Of a stretch of DNA of 32,721 nucleotides, positions 8,188 through 15,662 are shown in pieces. The position numbers and the translations under genes are program-made. How positions within the stretch are numbered: position 1 is the first letter of the stretch; each line of letters opens with the position of its first letter. The notes beneath the pieces were generated by a model, which did not search any database, had not been told where the DNA came from, and saw nothing but the letters and a program-made list of their open reading frames with translations. The stretch is from Neobacillus jeddahensis (lineage in GTDB: Bacteria; Bacillota; Bacilli; Bacillales; Cytobacillaceae). The stretch lies in assembly GCF_000612625.1 (NCBI RefSeq), contig NZ_CCAS010000045.1:1-32721 (forward strand), given 5' to 3'.

Positions 8188-9495
8188 ATGTCAGTAAAAT
8201 TAGTCGTTGTTGGCGGTGGTTCAAGTTATACACCGGAAATTATCGAAGGGATGATTCGCCGTCATGACACGTTTCCAGTAACAGATATTGTTTTAGTTGA
8301 TATCGAAACAGGAAAAGAGAAACTTGAAATTGTAGGGAACCTAGCTGCAAGAATGATTGAAAAGTCCAACAAGCCTATTAAACTAGCTTGGACATTGGAT
8401 CAGAAAAAAGCTCTTGAAAACGCTGACTTTGTTTCTACGCAAATCCGTGTCGGCGGGTTAAGTGCAAGGGCAAAAGACGAGAGAATCCCCTTAGGCCATG
8501 GACTAATCGGTCAAGAAACAAATGGTGCCGGCGGCGCGTTTAAAGCGTTTCGAACCATCCCAGTCTTAATGGAGCTTGCGGAGAATGTTCACACTATTTG
8601 TCCAAATGCCTGGATTATTAACTTTACGAATCCAGCAGGAATCGTAACAGAAGCATTATTAAAACATTCACCACATAAAAAAATCATTGGTGTTTGTAAT
8701 ATTCCCTACAATATGCGTCATTCAACGGCTGAAATTCTACAAGTATTACCCGATGATGTAACAATCGAATTTGTTGGTATGAACCATTTTGTCTTTGGCA
8801 GAAAAGTAGTGGTAAAAGGAATTGACCGCACCGACGAAGTGTTAGAAAAATTATCGACGTCTACCTTTGATTATTCCCCAGCTAATATCGTAAACCTTGG
8901 TTGGTCTAAGTCCTTCATCCAGTCATTACGAATGCTGCCAAATCCATACCATGAATATTATTTTCAAACAAGGGATGTTCTGAAAAAAGATATAAAAGCG
9001 TATCAAGAGCATGGGACCAGAGCAGAAATTGTTCAAACTTTAGAAACTTCACTTTTTCAATTATATAAAGACCCTGATTTACGTGACAAACCGAAAGAAC
9101 TTGAAAAACGAGGAGGTGCCTTTTACAGCGATGTTGCCTGCAGTTTAATGGAGTCTATCTATAATAATCGCGGCGATATCCAAACTGTCAATACAATGAA
9201 CAATGGGGCCATTCCTGAGCTTCCAAATGATTCTGTTATTGAAGTAAATAGTCTGATCACGAAGCAAGGGCCGCAACCGCTTGTTGTTGGGGAATTACCT
9301 ACAAGTATTAAAGGACTTATTCAACAAATGAAAGGTTTCGAACAGCTTGTTATTCGTGCAGCCTTTTCAGGTAATTATCATGATGCATACACGGCGCTGC
9401 TTATGAACCCATTAATTGCAGATGAAAAATTAGCAAAGATTGTATTAGATGAGTTATTAGAAGCACATAAAGAATACTTACCGCAATTTTATTAG
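8188..9495 (+). CDS. licH: 6-phospho-beta-glucosidase, GH4 family (LicH/CelF type)
   Basis: The 435-residue enzyme belongs to glycoside hydrolase family 4. This family hydrolyses phosphorylated beta-glucosides (cellobiose-6-P and similar PTS products) by an NAD- and Mn-dependent redox-elimination route. The nucleotide site VVGGGSSYTPE is at residues 7-17. The metal ligands are C170 (GVCNIP) and H200 (VGMNH), and NFTNPAGI at about 145-152 binds substrate. AAGGAG precedes the ATG. It stands alone between two terminators, with no PTS permease or regulator next to it, so its substrate must be imported by genes elsewhere. GH4 also includes alpha-specific enzymes, but the N-terminal and Cys-Asn-Ile-Pro features fit the LicH group best. 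Confidence 0.9.
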   Translation: MSVKLVVVGGGSSYTPEIIEGMIRRHDTFPVTDIVLVDIETGKEKLEIVGNLAARMIEKSNKPIKLAWTLDQKKALENADFVSTQIRVGGLSARAKDERIPLGHGLIGQETNGAGGAFKAFRTIPVLMELAENVHTICPNAWIINFTNPAGIVTEALLKHSPHKKIIGVCNIPYNMRHSTAEILQVLPDDVTIEFVGMNHFVFGRKVVVKGIDRTDEVLEKLSTSTFDYSPANIVNLGWSKSFIQSLRMLPNPYHEYYFQTRDVLKKDIKAYQEHGTRAEIVQTLETSLFQLYKDPDLRDKPKELEKRGGAFYSDVACSLMESIYNNRGDIQTVNTMNNGAIPELPNDSVIEVNSLITKQGPQPLVVGELPTSIKGLIQQMKGFEQLVIRAAFSGNYHDAYTALLMNPLIADEKLAKIVLDELLEAHKEYLPQFY

Positions 9496-9544
9496 CATAA
9501 AAAATGATCAATATAAGTTTTACTGCCAATTAGTAAGTCAAAGC

Positions 9545-9571
9545 AAAACCCGGAGTAGTTTTCCGGGTTTT
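9545..9571. terminator. Bidirectional terminator between licH and yusU
   Basis: AAAACCCGGA and TTCCGGGTTTT form a strong stem with a short loop, with T-rich sequence following on the plus strand and a weaker T-run on the minus strand. The right arm overlaps the stop codon of the minus-strand yusU-like gene. Confidence 0.85.
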
Positions 9572-9824
9572 ATTTCTTTTTTATGGAGTTCCGATGCTGT
9601 TCATTCAATTGTTTAATCTCCTGAATCATTCGCTTCATTTCTTCACGAGCATCAGGATACAGTGCACTCCAATGGTTGATGAGTGCTGGCATGGATTTGG
9701 CGATGTGTGTGTACAGTGCCCATGCTTTTACCTTTTCTTTGGTCTCGGCATCAGAATCACCAACCAATAATTCGCTATACTTCTCAAGCAAAGCCTCGAA
9801 CTGCTGAACAAATCCGTTCTCCAT
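9570..9824 (-). CDS. yusU: YusU-like protein of unknown function (DUF2573 type)
   Basis: An 84-residue, helix-rich, soluble protein (KYSELLVGDSDAETKEKVK, then YTHIAKSMPALINHW, and a basic tail). It has no signal peptide, membrane segment or cysteine. Length, sequence pattern and position next to the YusV-type ATPase match B. subtilis YusU, whose function is not known. The ATG at 9824 is preceded by GGAAGGTG at a good distance; the in-frame ATG at 9839 overlaps that site. It follows the ATPase gene by 122 nt on the same strand, so it may be the last gene of the iron-uptake operon. Confidence 0.75.
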   Translation of the reverse strand: MENGFVQQFEALLEKYSELLVGDSDAETKEKVKAWALYTHIAKSMPALINHWSALYPDAREEMKRMIQEIKQLNEQHRNSIKKK

Positions 9825-9946
9825 CTTGACACCTTCCATCCTTCTCTATATGTGTACACGGACATGTCTTGCAGCGCCTGCCCGCAGGTAACTGATAAGA
9901 AAAAACAACATGTTTCCTAACCTTTACTAATCATTGCCTCACAAGG

Positions 9947-10765
9947 TTACCCATTCATCGCTACCGCCTTATCCAAAATGCACCTTCCCTTTCCATAAGG
10001 GATACAAAGAGGCGTCCCAAATAGCGGATCCATGGTGACCTCACAGTCCATGTCAAACACATTTTTAACAAGGCTACAATTAATCACATGTTCTGGCTTA
10101 CCTTGGGCATATACTTTTTGATCTTTTATCGCCACGACATTATGCGCATAACGACAAGCAAGATTTAGATCATGAAGAACCATGACGACCGTTCTGTTTT
10201 TCATTTCATTTAAATCGTAAAGCAAATCAAGAATTTCGATTTGATGGGTCATATCCAAATAGGTGGTTGGCTCATCTAATAGAATAATATCAGTATCCTG
10301 TGCTAACGTCATGGCAATCCACGCCCGCTGTCTTTGCCCGCCAGAAAGGGAATCGACCGTTCTATCCTTTAGATGCTCTAAGCGAGTGGCTTTTAAAGCA
10401 TCATTGACCTTTTTCTCGTCCTCTTCTGACCATTGCTTTAACCAAGTCTGATGCGGATAGCGGCCTTGTTTCACAAGCTGCAGAACTGTTAATCCTTCAG
10501 GTGCCAATGGAGATTGTGGCAAAATCGCCATCTTTTTAGCAATTTCCTTCGTTGACAGCTTGGCAATCGCCTTTCCTTCTAGTAACACCCCACCTGATTT
10601 AGGCTTTAAGAGACGGGCGATTGAACGAAGAAGCGTGGATTTCCCGCAGCCGTTCCCACCAATAAAAACGGTAATTTCACCCTTAGGAATTTTCAAATCC
10701 AACTCATTAATAATGAGAGTTTCCCCATAGGAAAGGGATAAATTCTTCGTTTCAATCGCATTCAT
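9947..10765 (-). CDS. yusV: Iron-siderophore ABC transporter ATPase (YusV/FecE type)
   Basis: The cytoplasmic ATPase (272 residues) that powers Fe-siderophore import. Walker A is GGNGCGKST (36-44), the signature is LSGGQRQR, Walker B is DIILLDEPTTYLD and the switch histidine is in MVLHDLN. These are diagnostic of the FepC/FecE/FhuC group. The start at 10765 was chosen because AAAAGGAG lies 9 nt upstream; longer in-frame starts up to 10819 would overlap the upstream permease. It follows the two permease genes directly. In B. subtilis YusV serves several siderophore systems and sits apart from the permeases; here it is in the same operon as a FecCD pair. Confidence 0.92.
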   Translation of the reverse strand: MNAIETKNLSLSYGETLIINELDLKIPKGEITVFIGGNGCGKSTLLRSIARLLKPKSGGVLLEGKAIAKLSTKEIAKKMAILPQSPLAPEGLTVLQLVKQGRYPHQTWLKQWSEEDEKKVNDALKATRLEHLKDRTVDSLSGGQRQRAWIAMTLAQDTDIILLDEPTTYLDMTHQIEILDLLYDLNEMKNRTVVMVLHDLNLACRYAHNVVAIKDQKVYAQGKPEHVINCSLVKNVFDMDCEVTMDPLFGTPLCIPYGKGRCILDKAVAMNG

Positions 10766-10811
10766 TTCTTCCATCTCCTTTTCATCTTGCTCGTTGATAG
10801 GTGTACCCATT

Positions 10812-11867
10812 CTAAGCATTTCTAGTTCTAAACAGTAAGTAAATAAAATAGGGAGCTCCGATTCCAGCAGTAAACACGCCGGCAGGTACTTCTAATGGAA
10901 GAAACAGGGTCCGTCCAATTAAGTCTGCTACCATGACAAGGACTCCACCTAATAATGCTGATACGGGGAGGAGTGCGCCAAATGAGGAACCAACTAATCT
11001 TCTTGCCATATGTGGTGCCATTAAGCCAACAAAACCAATTCCTCCAGCAAAAGCAACAGAGCTTCCAATCAAGGCTGTGCTGATCATTAACAATAGAAAC
11101 CGTTGCTTTTGGACCTTTCCTCCCAAGCCTGTTGCTACTTCATCACCAAGCTCCTGAATATTTATGGTTCTCGCTACTATTAGAGCGATAATTAAAAAGA
11201 CTACAGTCCAGGGAACCAACGTCACAACATTTTTCCAATTTGAGCCGTACACTGTCCCTGTGATCCACATATTTGCTTGACTTGCTTGATAAATTGGCCC
11301 CATCACCATCATTAAAGTAATTAAAGCCTGCATTAAGGTCGATATTCCAATCCCAATTAACACCAGTCGAATGGGTGAAACCCCATTTTTCCAAGCAAGT
11401 ACGTATACTAAAATGGATACGAGGCCTGCACCGGCAAAGGCGGCTAACGGTAACCAGGCAATACTGACTGTTAGCGAATGGTTTTTATCACTAAATAACA
11501 CTAAAAAGGCCACCACAGCAGCACCAGCTCCGCCAGTTATTCCGAGGACATCCGGTGAAGCCAATGGATTGCGAATCATCCCTTGGAGGATTCCGCCTGC
11601 AACTGCTAAAGAAATTCCTACTACTAAAGCCACAATAATTCTCGGTAAACGGAATGTCGTAATCACGAGTTTTTCCATCTCTGGACCGCCACCAAAAAGG
11701 ACTTTTATGACGGTCAAGGGATTGATTTTCATATCACCAATACCCGCACTAATCACAAAAACCAGAAATGTAATTACGAATAGCAATGTGAAAATGAATG
11801 TGGCCTTCCGATCGATTAAAAATGACAATTTCCCTTTAAAAAATCGGATATTTTGATATTTGCTCAT
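10812..11867 (-). CDS. yfhA: FecCD-family siderophore permease (YfhA-like)
   Basis: A 351-residue integral membrane permease of the BtuC/FecCD family with about nine to ten membrane helices. Conserved family motifs are RLPRIIVALVVG, GGILQGMIRNPLASPDVLG and GFVGLMAPHMARRLVG near the C-terminus (the ATPase coupling region). It overlaps the upstream permease by the 4-nt ATGA, indicating translational coupling, with GAAGGGGG as ribosome binding site. It would pair with the neighbouring permease to form the heterodimeric channel for an Fe-siderophore. The YfhA name rests on length, order and similarity to the B. subtilis YfiYZ-YfhA hydroxamate system; a FeuC or FhuG relative cannot be excluded. 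Confidence 0.88.
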   Translation of the reverse strand: MSKYQNIRFFKGKLSFLIDRKATFIFTLLFVITFLVFVISAGIGDMKINPLTVIKVLFGGGPEMEKLVITTFRLPRIIVALVVGISLAVAGGILQGMIRNPLASPDVLGITGGAGAAVVAFLVLFSDKNHSLTVSIAWLPLAAFAGAGLVSILVYVLAWKNGVSPIRLVLIGIGISTLMQALITLMMVMGPIYQASQANMWITGTVYGSNWKNVVTLVPWTVVFLIIALIVARTINIQELGDEVATGLGGKVQKQRFLLLMISTALIGSSVAFAGGIGFVGLMAPHMARRLVGSSFGALLPVSALLGGVLVMVADLIGRTLFLPLEVPAGVFTAGIGAPYFIYLLFRTRNA

Positions 11868-12868
11868 CGTCCATTGAACCCCCTTCTCGCGATATAAATA
11901 AAGAATGGAGTTCCAATGATGGCCGTCATGACACCAACAGGAACTTCTGCTGGCATTAAAATATATCTTGCTGCAATATCCGCGGCTACTAACAGGATGG
12001 CACCAAGTAGACCGGATAAGGGAATGACCCAGCGATGATCAATCCCAATGATCGACCTGGTCACATGTGGGACAACAATCCCTACAAAACCAATTGGCCC
12101 AGCTGCAGCTACAGACCCACCTGCTAATAAAATAACAATAACTCCGATCATTATTTTGATAAGCCCTGTATTTAGTCCAAGTCCTTTTGCCACATCCTCG
12201 CCCATGGCAAGGACATTCATTTTGCCTGAAATCAATAGAGCGCCAAGCCAGCCAACCCCTATATAAGGGAGAACAGACACAAGCGTTTCTAGCTTACGGC
12301 CTGAAACGGACCCGGCCAGCCAAAATAATACTTGATCCAATGCCGCTTCATTCAAGACTAATAAGCCTTGCGTAAACGAAGCAAACATCGCCGACATTGC
12401 TGCACCAGCTAGCGTTAGCTTCATCGGGGTCAAACCTTCCCTGCCAAAAGAGCCAAACGCATATACACTCACTGCTGCGACTGCAGCACCTAAAAAGGCT
12501 AAAGCATTAAAGGTATGCACGTCGGTTACTGAAAATAGGGTAACCGCGGCCACCACTGCAAAACCTCCTCCTGCATTAATTCCAAATATCCCTGGTGAAG
12601 CCAGTGGGTTCTTTGTCAATGTTTGCATGAGGACCCCGGCAATAGCGAGGCTTGCACCTACTGCGGCTGCAATGAATGCTCGCGGAAGTCTAACTGTTTG
12701 GATAATAATATGTTCATTCGAGCCATTATATTTAGTAAAGGCATCGATTGCCGTTTGCCAGTTTGTATTGGTATAACCGTAGATTACACTAGCAATCATG
12801 AATAATATCAATAGCACTATTGCCACGAATAATCCAGCCCATTTTGATGTCGTACTTTTTAACAACAT
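11864..12868 (-). CDS. yfiZ: FecCD-family siderophore permease (YfiZ-like)
   Basis: A 334-residue membrane permease, the first gene of the minus-strand iron-uptake operon. It carries the FecCD hallmarks TVRLPRAFIAAAVGASLA, MQTLTKNPLASPGIFG and PIGFVGIVVPHVTR, with multiple hydrophobic helices throughout. AGAAAGGT precedes the ATG at 12868. Its promoter region contains Fur-box-like sequences, so transcription should be repressed by Fe-loaded Fur. It is coupled to the next permease by an ATGA overlap and is divergent from the matching binding lipoprotein gene. The YfiZ name follows from size and arrangement; the actual siderophore is not determined by the sequence. Confidence 0.88.
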   Translation of the reverse strand: MLLKSTTSKWAGLFVAIVLLILFMIASVIYGYTNTNWQTAIDAFTKYNGSNEHIIIQTVRLPRAFIAAAVGASLAIAGVLMQTLTKNPLASPGIFGINAGGGFAVVAAVTLFSVTDVHTFNALAFLGAAVAAVSVYAFGSFGREGLTPMKLTLAGAAMSAMFASFTQGLLVLNEAALDQVLFWLAGSVSGRKLETLVSVLPYIGVGWLGALLISGKMNVLAMGEDVAKGLGLNTGLIKIMIGVIVILLAGGSVAAAGPIGFVGIVVPHVTRSIIGIDHRWVIPLSGLLGAILLVAADIAARYILMPAEVPVGVMTAIIGTPFFIYIARRGFNGR

Positions 12869-12919
12869 AAGATAGAAACCTTTCTAACATCTTTATAGTT
12901 ATTATGCTCCATTAATTTT

Positions 12920-12949
12920 AGTCTATCTCCAATTGATAATGATTGTCAA
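12920..12949 (-). promoter_or_regulatory. Promoter of the permease-ATPase operon
   Basis: On the minus strand TTGACA (12949-12944) and TAGACT (12925-12920) are 18 bp apart, ahead of the YfiZ-like gene. A Fur-like box overlaps the -35 element and the spacer. Confidence 0.7.
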
Positions 12950-12970
12950 TGATTCTGAAAATCATTTTCA
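12935..12970. promoter_or_regulatory. Fur boxes in the divergent iron promoter
   Basis: GATAATGATTGTCAATGAT (12935-12953) matches the 19-bp Fur consensus at 15 positions. The adjacent TGAAAATCATTTTCA (12956-12970) is a second Fur-type dyad. Together they cover the -35 region of the minus-strand operon and the area upstream of the plus-strand promoter. Confidence 0.8.
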
Positions 12971-12979
12971 ATTAAATCG

Positions 12980-13009
12980 TTGACATAACCCTTTCCTGCC
13001 ATTTATGAT
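12980..13009 (+). promoter_or_regulatory. Sigma-A promoter of the siderophore-binding lipoprotein gene
   Basis: TTGACA (12980-12985) and TATGAT (13004-13009) with an 18-bp spacer. The predicted transcript starts near 13016, directly in front of a Fur box. Confidence 0.8.
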
Positions 13010-13021
13010 AAGAATGTCATT

Positions 13022-13040
13022 GAAAATGATTATCATTTAC
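13022..13040. promoter_or_regulatory. Fur box
   Basis: GAAAATGATTATCATTTAC matches the Fur consensus GATAATGATTATCATTATC at 16 of 19 positions and lies just downstream of the predicted transcription start of the binding-protein gene. Confidence 0.85.
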
Positions 13041-13067
13041 ATCTACTAAGGGGGATTCACTCACACT

Positions 13068-14057
13068 ATGAAAGCGATTAAAACCATTCTTTCTCTTTTA
13101 TCCGTCATGACCATTTTCTTATTGGCTGCCTGTGGAGGTACTGACGAGAAAACAACAGAGAAAAACGATACAACGAAGACGACTGAGGAGAAAAGCTACA
13201 CGATTGATCATGCGATGGGTTCCACCACCATTAAAGGCACGCCAAAAAGAATTGTGATGTTAACGAATGAAGGAACAGAAGCCTTATTAGCCATGGGGGT
13301 TACACCGGTTGGTGCCGTTCAATCTTGGACAGGCGATCCATGGTATGAGCATATTGCTGATAAAATGAAAGACGTTAAAGTAGTAGGGACTGAAAGTGAA
13401 GTGAACGTTGAAGCTATAGCAGCACTTAAGCCCGATTTAATCATTGGAAATAAAATGCGCCAAGAAAAAATTTATGACCAATTAAAAGCGATTGCACCAA
13501 CCGTTTACGCGGAAACACTTCGCGGCGACTGGAAAGAAAACTTTAAGTTATACGCAAAAGCAATCAATAAAGAAGAAAAAGGCAATGAAGTATTAAGTGC
13601 CTTTGATACACATGTAAGCGACTTAAAAGCTAAATTAGGCGACGCAGTCAATCAGGAAGTATCCGTTGTTCGTTTCTTATCTGGAACAACTCGTATTTAC
13701 TATACAGATTCTTTTTCTGGTATTATCCTTGATCAATTAGGTTTCAAACGTACTTCTCAGCAAACAGAACTGTTCACTGCTGACAACAAGCTAGGAAACC
13801 TTGCGATTGAAGTGGGGAAAGAAGTCATTCCAAAAATGGACGGAGATCTTATTTTCTACTTCACTTATGCACCAAATGGAGACAAAACAGCACTAGGTAC
13901 TGCTAAGGAATGGACAAATGATCCGCTTTGGAAAAATCTAAATGCCGTCAAAAACGGACACGCATACGAAGTTAGTGATGCAGTTTGGAATACTGCTGGT
14001 GGCGTGCTTGCAGCAAACCTTATGCTAGATGATATTGAAAATAAATTAGTGAAATAA
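13068..14057 (+). CDS. yfiY: Fe-siderophore substrate-binding lipoprotein (YfiY-like)
   Basis: A 329-residue extracellular lipoprotein. The signal peptide ends in the lipobox LLAAC (acylated Cys about residue 22), followed by a charged Asp/Lys/Thr linker. The mature part is a class III periplasmic-binding fold: KRIVMLTNEGTEALLAMGVTPVG begins the first lobe, and ALKPDLIIG is the typical motif before the connecting long helix. It captures the ferric siderophore and hands it to the divergently encoded permeases. AAGGGGG lies 12 nt before the ATG. Fur boxes flank its promoter, so it is induced by iron starvation. Length and arrangement fit YfiY (schizokinen/arthrobactin receptor in B. subtilis), but the ligand here is an inference. 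Confidence 0.88.
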   Translation: MKAIKTILSLLSVMTIFLLAACGGTDEKTTEKNDTTKTTEEKSYTIDHAMGSTTIKGTPKRIVMLTNEGTEALLAMGVTPVGAVQSWTGDPWYEHIADKMKDVKVVGTESEVNVEAIAALKPDLIIGNKMRQEKIYDQLKAIAPTVYAETLRGDWKENFKLYAKAINKEEKGNEVLSAFDTHVSDLKAKLGDAVNQEVSVVRFLSGTTRIYYTDSFSGIILDQLGFKRTSQQTELFTADNKLGNLAIEVGKEVIPKMDGDLIFYFTYAPNGDKTALGTAKEWTNDPLWKNLNAVKNGHAYEVSDAVWNTAGGVLAANLMLDDIENKLVK

Positions 14058-14104
14058 GCACGAAACCTAAAAACAATACCTCCCAAAATTATATATAGAA
14101 TAAG

Positions 14105-14134
14105 AAGTGAGGCTTGCCATGGCCTCACTTTTCT
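14105..14134 (+). terminator. Terminator of the binding-protein gene
   Basis: AAGTGAGGC (14105-14113) and GCCTCACTT (14122-14130) form a perfect 9-bp stem with a short loop, followed by TTCT. It lies about 50 nt after the stop codon. Confidence 0.75.
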
Positions 14135-14150
14135 ATTCTATATAGGGCAC

Positions 14151-14176
14151 GAAAAAAAGAGCGAATTACCCCGCTC
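14151..14176 (-). terminator. Minus-strand terminator with GAGCG/CGCTC stem
   Basis: GAGCGAATTACCCCGCTC (14159-14176) forms a 5-bp stem. On the minus strand it is followed by seven T, so it acts on transcripts leaving the decayed island leftwards. Almost the same 18-mer recurs at 15632-15649. Confidence 0.6.
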
Positions 14177-14177
14177 A

Positions 14178-14206
14178 GGCTATCGAAAAACCGATAGTCT
14201 TTTTTA
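14178..14206 (+). terminator. Plus-strand terminator
   Basis: CTATCG (14180-14185) and CGATAG (14192-14197) close a 6-nt A-rich loop and are followed by a run of seven T. It is a backup terminator behind the iron-binding-protein gene or part of the island border. Confidence 0.75.
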
Positions 14207-14270
14207 TTTCCTTTAATAATTCATCGCGTTAATTTGTATGAATAATATTAGTTTAGGCCTTGGAACATGT

Positions 14271-14404
14271 CTGGTGATTGACGCTCCAGGCACTTCGCTT
14301 TCCGCGGGCGTGCCGGGGAGCCTCCTCGGCGCTGAAGCGCCTGTGGGGTCTCCCCTGCCCCGTACTCCCGCAGGAGTCTTCGTGCCTTCCGCGCCAATCA
14401 CCAG
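14271..14404 (+). repeat. Bacillaceae-type GC-rich palindromic repeat, copy A
   Basis: A 134-bp GC-rich element ending in a perfect 10-bp inverted repeat, CTGGTGATTG ... CAATCACCAG. Internal blocks are CGCTTTCCGCGGG, GAGCCTCCTCGGCGCT, GCGCCTGTGGGGTCTC and CTCCCGCAGGAGTC. It aligns along its whole length with the reverse complement of 15415-15542. Such elements are widely dispersed in Bacillaceae genomes and can fold into a long hairpin; I know of no settled function. The surrounding sequence (14207-14270 and 14405-14655) holds no gene I can support. Confidence 0.85.
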
Positions 14405-14655
14405 AGTGTTTTTCAATAAGGTCCTATACTGAACGAATACATAATAAAAAGTGGTGAAATCAATCCTTCAACAGAGCAAGAAAATGGCGACTAAGGAGCG
14501 AGTAAATCAGATGCTTTTAAGTGCGTGTCAGAAATCCAATTTGATTACAGTCAAATATTTGCGTGAGGTATAAAAAAACAGCCATTTTTATTATAGAAAT
14601 GACTATTTTATTCTAATTTAACATCTTTGATTGAAGGAGAACTTTAATAACATAT

Positions 14656-15178
14656 TCACTGAAATCTACAAATACACACTTCAGTTTTGTAATGGAAAGT
14701 GATTTTATCATCTTGTTCATATTTTGAGAATAGATTTTGAAGTTCTCTAACGAATTCATCATAAACCATATCTGCTTTCGATGGCGTGTATGATAATGAT
14801 AGTGCTCCTCCGATAAAACCTTCCTCTGTTACAGAATGCCAATTGTCATAGTAAAGTTTTGTAAACTCTTGTCCAAAGAAGTTAAGTTTCTCTTTGTCTG
14901 GGTTAAAATCTGAAATTGCAGCAGTAGATTTAACTTTATATTGATATAGAATATTTGTATATTCCTTCGTAAATTCACTGTCTGTCTGCATTTCGTTCCA
15001 TAATATAATAACGTACCCATTTTCTTTTAAAATCCTTTGGAATTCTATCTTACATAATGATTTGTCAAACCAATGAAATGCCTGTGCAATCGTTATAATA
15101 TCTACACTATTTTCATTTAATGAAGTAGTTTCGGCGGCGGCATTAATGAATTTGATATTTTCACTATTCGAACAATAT
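14656..15178 (-). pseudogene. SAM-dependent methyltransferase, N-terminally truncated
   Basis: A continuous minus-strand frame reads [20 protein letters not shown], then [19 protein letters not shown], then FQRILKENGYVIILWNE and on to a stop at 14656. This is the middle and C-terminal part of a class I methyltransferase (post-motif II to the C-terminus). The N-terminal part with the glycine-rich SAM-binding motif I is missing. The frame runs directly into an IS1182-type transposase remnant on the other strand at about 15180. There is no start codon or ribosome binding site at the truncation; the first ATG (14991) would give 111 residues without the cofactor site. Therefore a remnant, disrupted by an insertion sequence. 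Confidence 0.8.
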
Positions 15179-15181
15179 TGT

Positions 15182-15403
15182 ATAAAAGAGCCTATTAAAA
15201 TGATGTTTATTGGTTATCTCTACGCCATTCGTTCCAAAAGATTCGCGGACTCAAAAGTGCTGCACAGGCTTCGCTACTACTGGTTAAGGGGATTGAAGAA
15301 TGCAAGTGAACAGACTCTTCTTACTGCAGCCTGCCAAAATATAAAAAAGATTGCAACACACTTGGCAAGGTTAGAAAAAGTGTGTTGCAATCTTTTAAGT
15401 TGA
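15182..15403 (+). pseudogene. IS1182-type transposase remnant, internally deleted
   Basis: The frame joins two distant parts of an IS1182-family transposase. [20 protein letters not shown] matches the early 'DPVVLIKMLLIGYLYGIRS' region. It is followed at once by [20 protein letters not shown] and [19 protein letters not shown], which is the extreme C-terminus. About 300 or more residues, including the DDE catalytic acids, are missing, yet the two pieces remain in frame. It cannot be active. The left edge abuts the truncated methyltransferase gene, and the right edge runs to a palindromic repeat. Confidence 0.75.
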
Positions 15404-15414
15404 TTTGCTTCCCG

Positions 15415-15542
15415 GTTGATTGGAGCGGAGGGCACTCGACTCCTGCGGGATAGAGAGGTCACTGGAGACCCCGCAGGCGCCAAGCGCCGAGGAGGCTCCA
15501 GGACCTCCCCGCGGAAAGCGAGTGCCCGGAGCGGAAATCAAC
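15415..15542 (-). repeat. Bacillaceae-type GC-rich palindromic repeat, copy B (inverted)
   Basis: A 128-bp element in opposite orientation to copy A. Its ends are GTTGATT and AATCAAC, and it shares GACTCCTGCGGG, GAGACCCCGCAGGCGCC, AGCGCCGAGGAGGCTC and CCCGCGGAAAGCG with the reverse complement of copy A. The two copies bracket the methyltransferase and transposase remnants. Confidence 0.85.
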
Positions 15543-15593
15543 AGGCCCAATTGCAGGGACAATCTATGATTTGTATTTAGATTCTGACAACAT

Positions 15594-15630
15594 AAAAAAT
15601 TGCCGAGAAAAATACCCTTTCTCGACAATC
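15594..15630 (-). terminator. Terminator of the rodA-like gene
   Basis: On the minus strand TTGTCGAGAAA pairs with TTTCTCGGCAA (one wobble) and is followed by TTTTTT. It lies about 35 nt after the SEDS-family gene. Confidence 0.8.
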
Positions 15631-15631
15631 T

Positions 15632-15655
15632 GAGCGAATTACCTCGCTCTTTTTC
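15632..15655 (+). terminator. Plus-strand terminator with GAGCG/CGCTC stem
   Basis: GAGCGAATTACCTCGCTC (15632-15649) followed by TTTTT. It stops plus-strand transcription leaving the decayed island, and differs from the 14159-14176 element at one base. Confidence 0.7.
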
Positions 15656-15662
15656 CTTAGGA

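Noticed and set aside
11371..11856. 161-residue plus-strand open frame
   Set aside because: It lies opposite the YfhA-like permease, whose family motifs are complete on the minus strand. The frame reflects codon bias of the opposite gene.
13022..13040. Possible Zur or PerR box instead of Fur
   Set aside because: All Fur-family boxes look alike, but both flanking operons encode an iron-siderophore importer, so Fur is the sensible reading.
14213..14432. Open frames of 60-70 residues on both strands
   Set aside because: They are produced by the GC-rich palindromic repeat copy A. The Gly/Pro/Ala/Arg-rich translations are not protein-like.
14485..14575. 30-codon plus-strand frame starting MATKERVNQM
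   Set aside because: Too short to recognise and without a ribosome binding site. It could be a fragment of a lost gene but cannot be supported.
15277..15628. Open frames across the transposase remnant and repeat copy B
   Set aside because: Frames arise from the palindromic repeat and read antisense to the IS1182-type remnant. No start signals.
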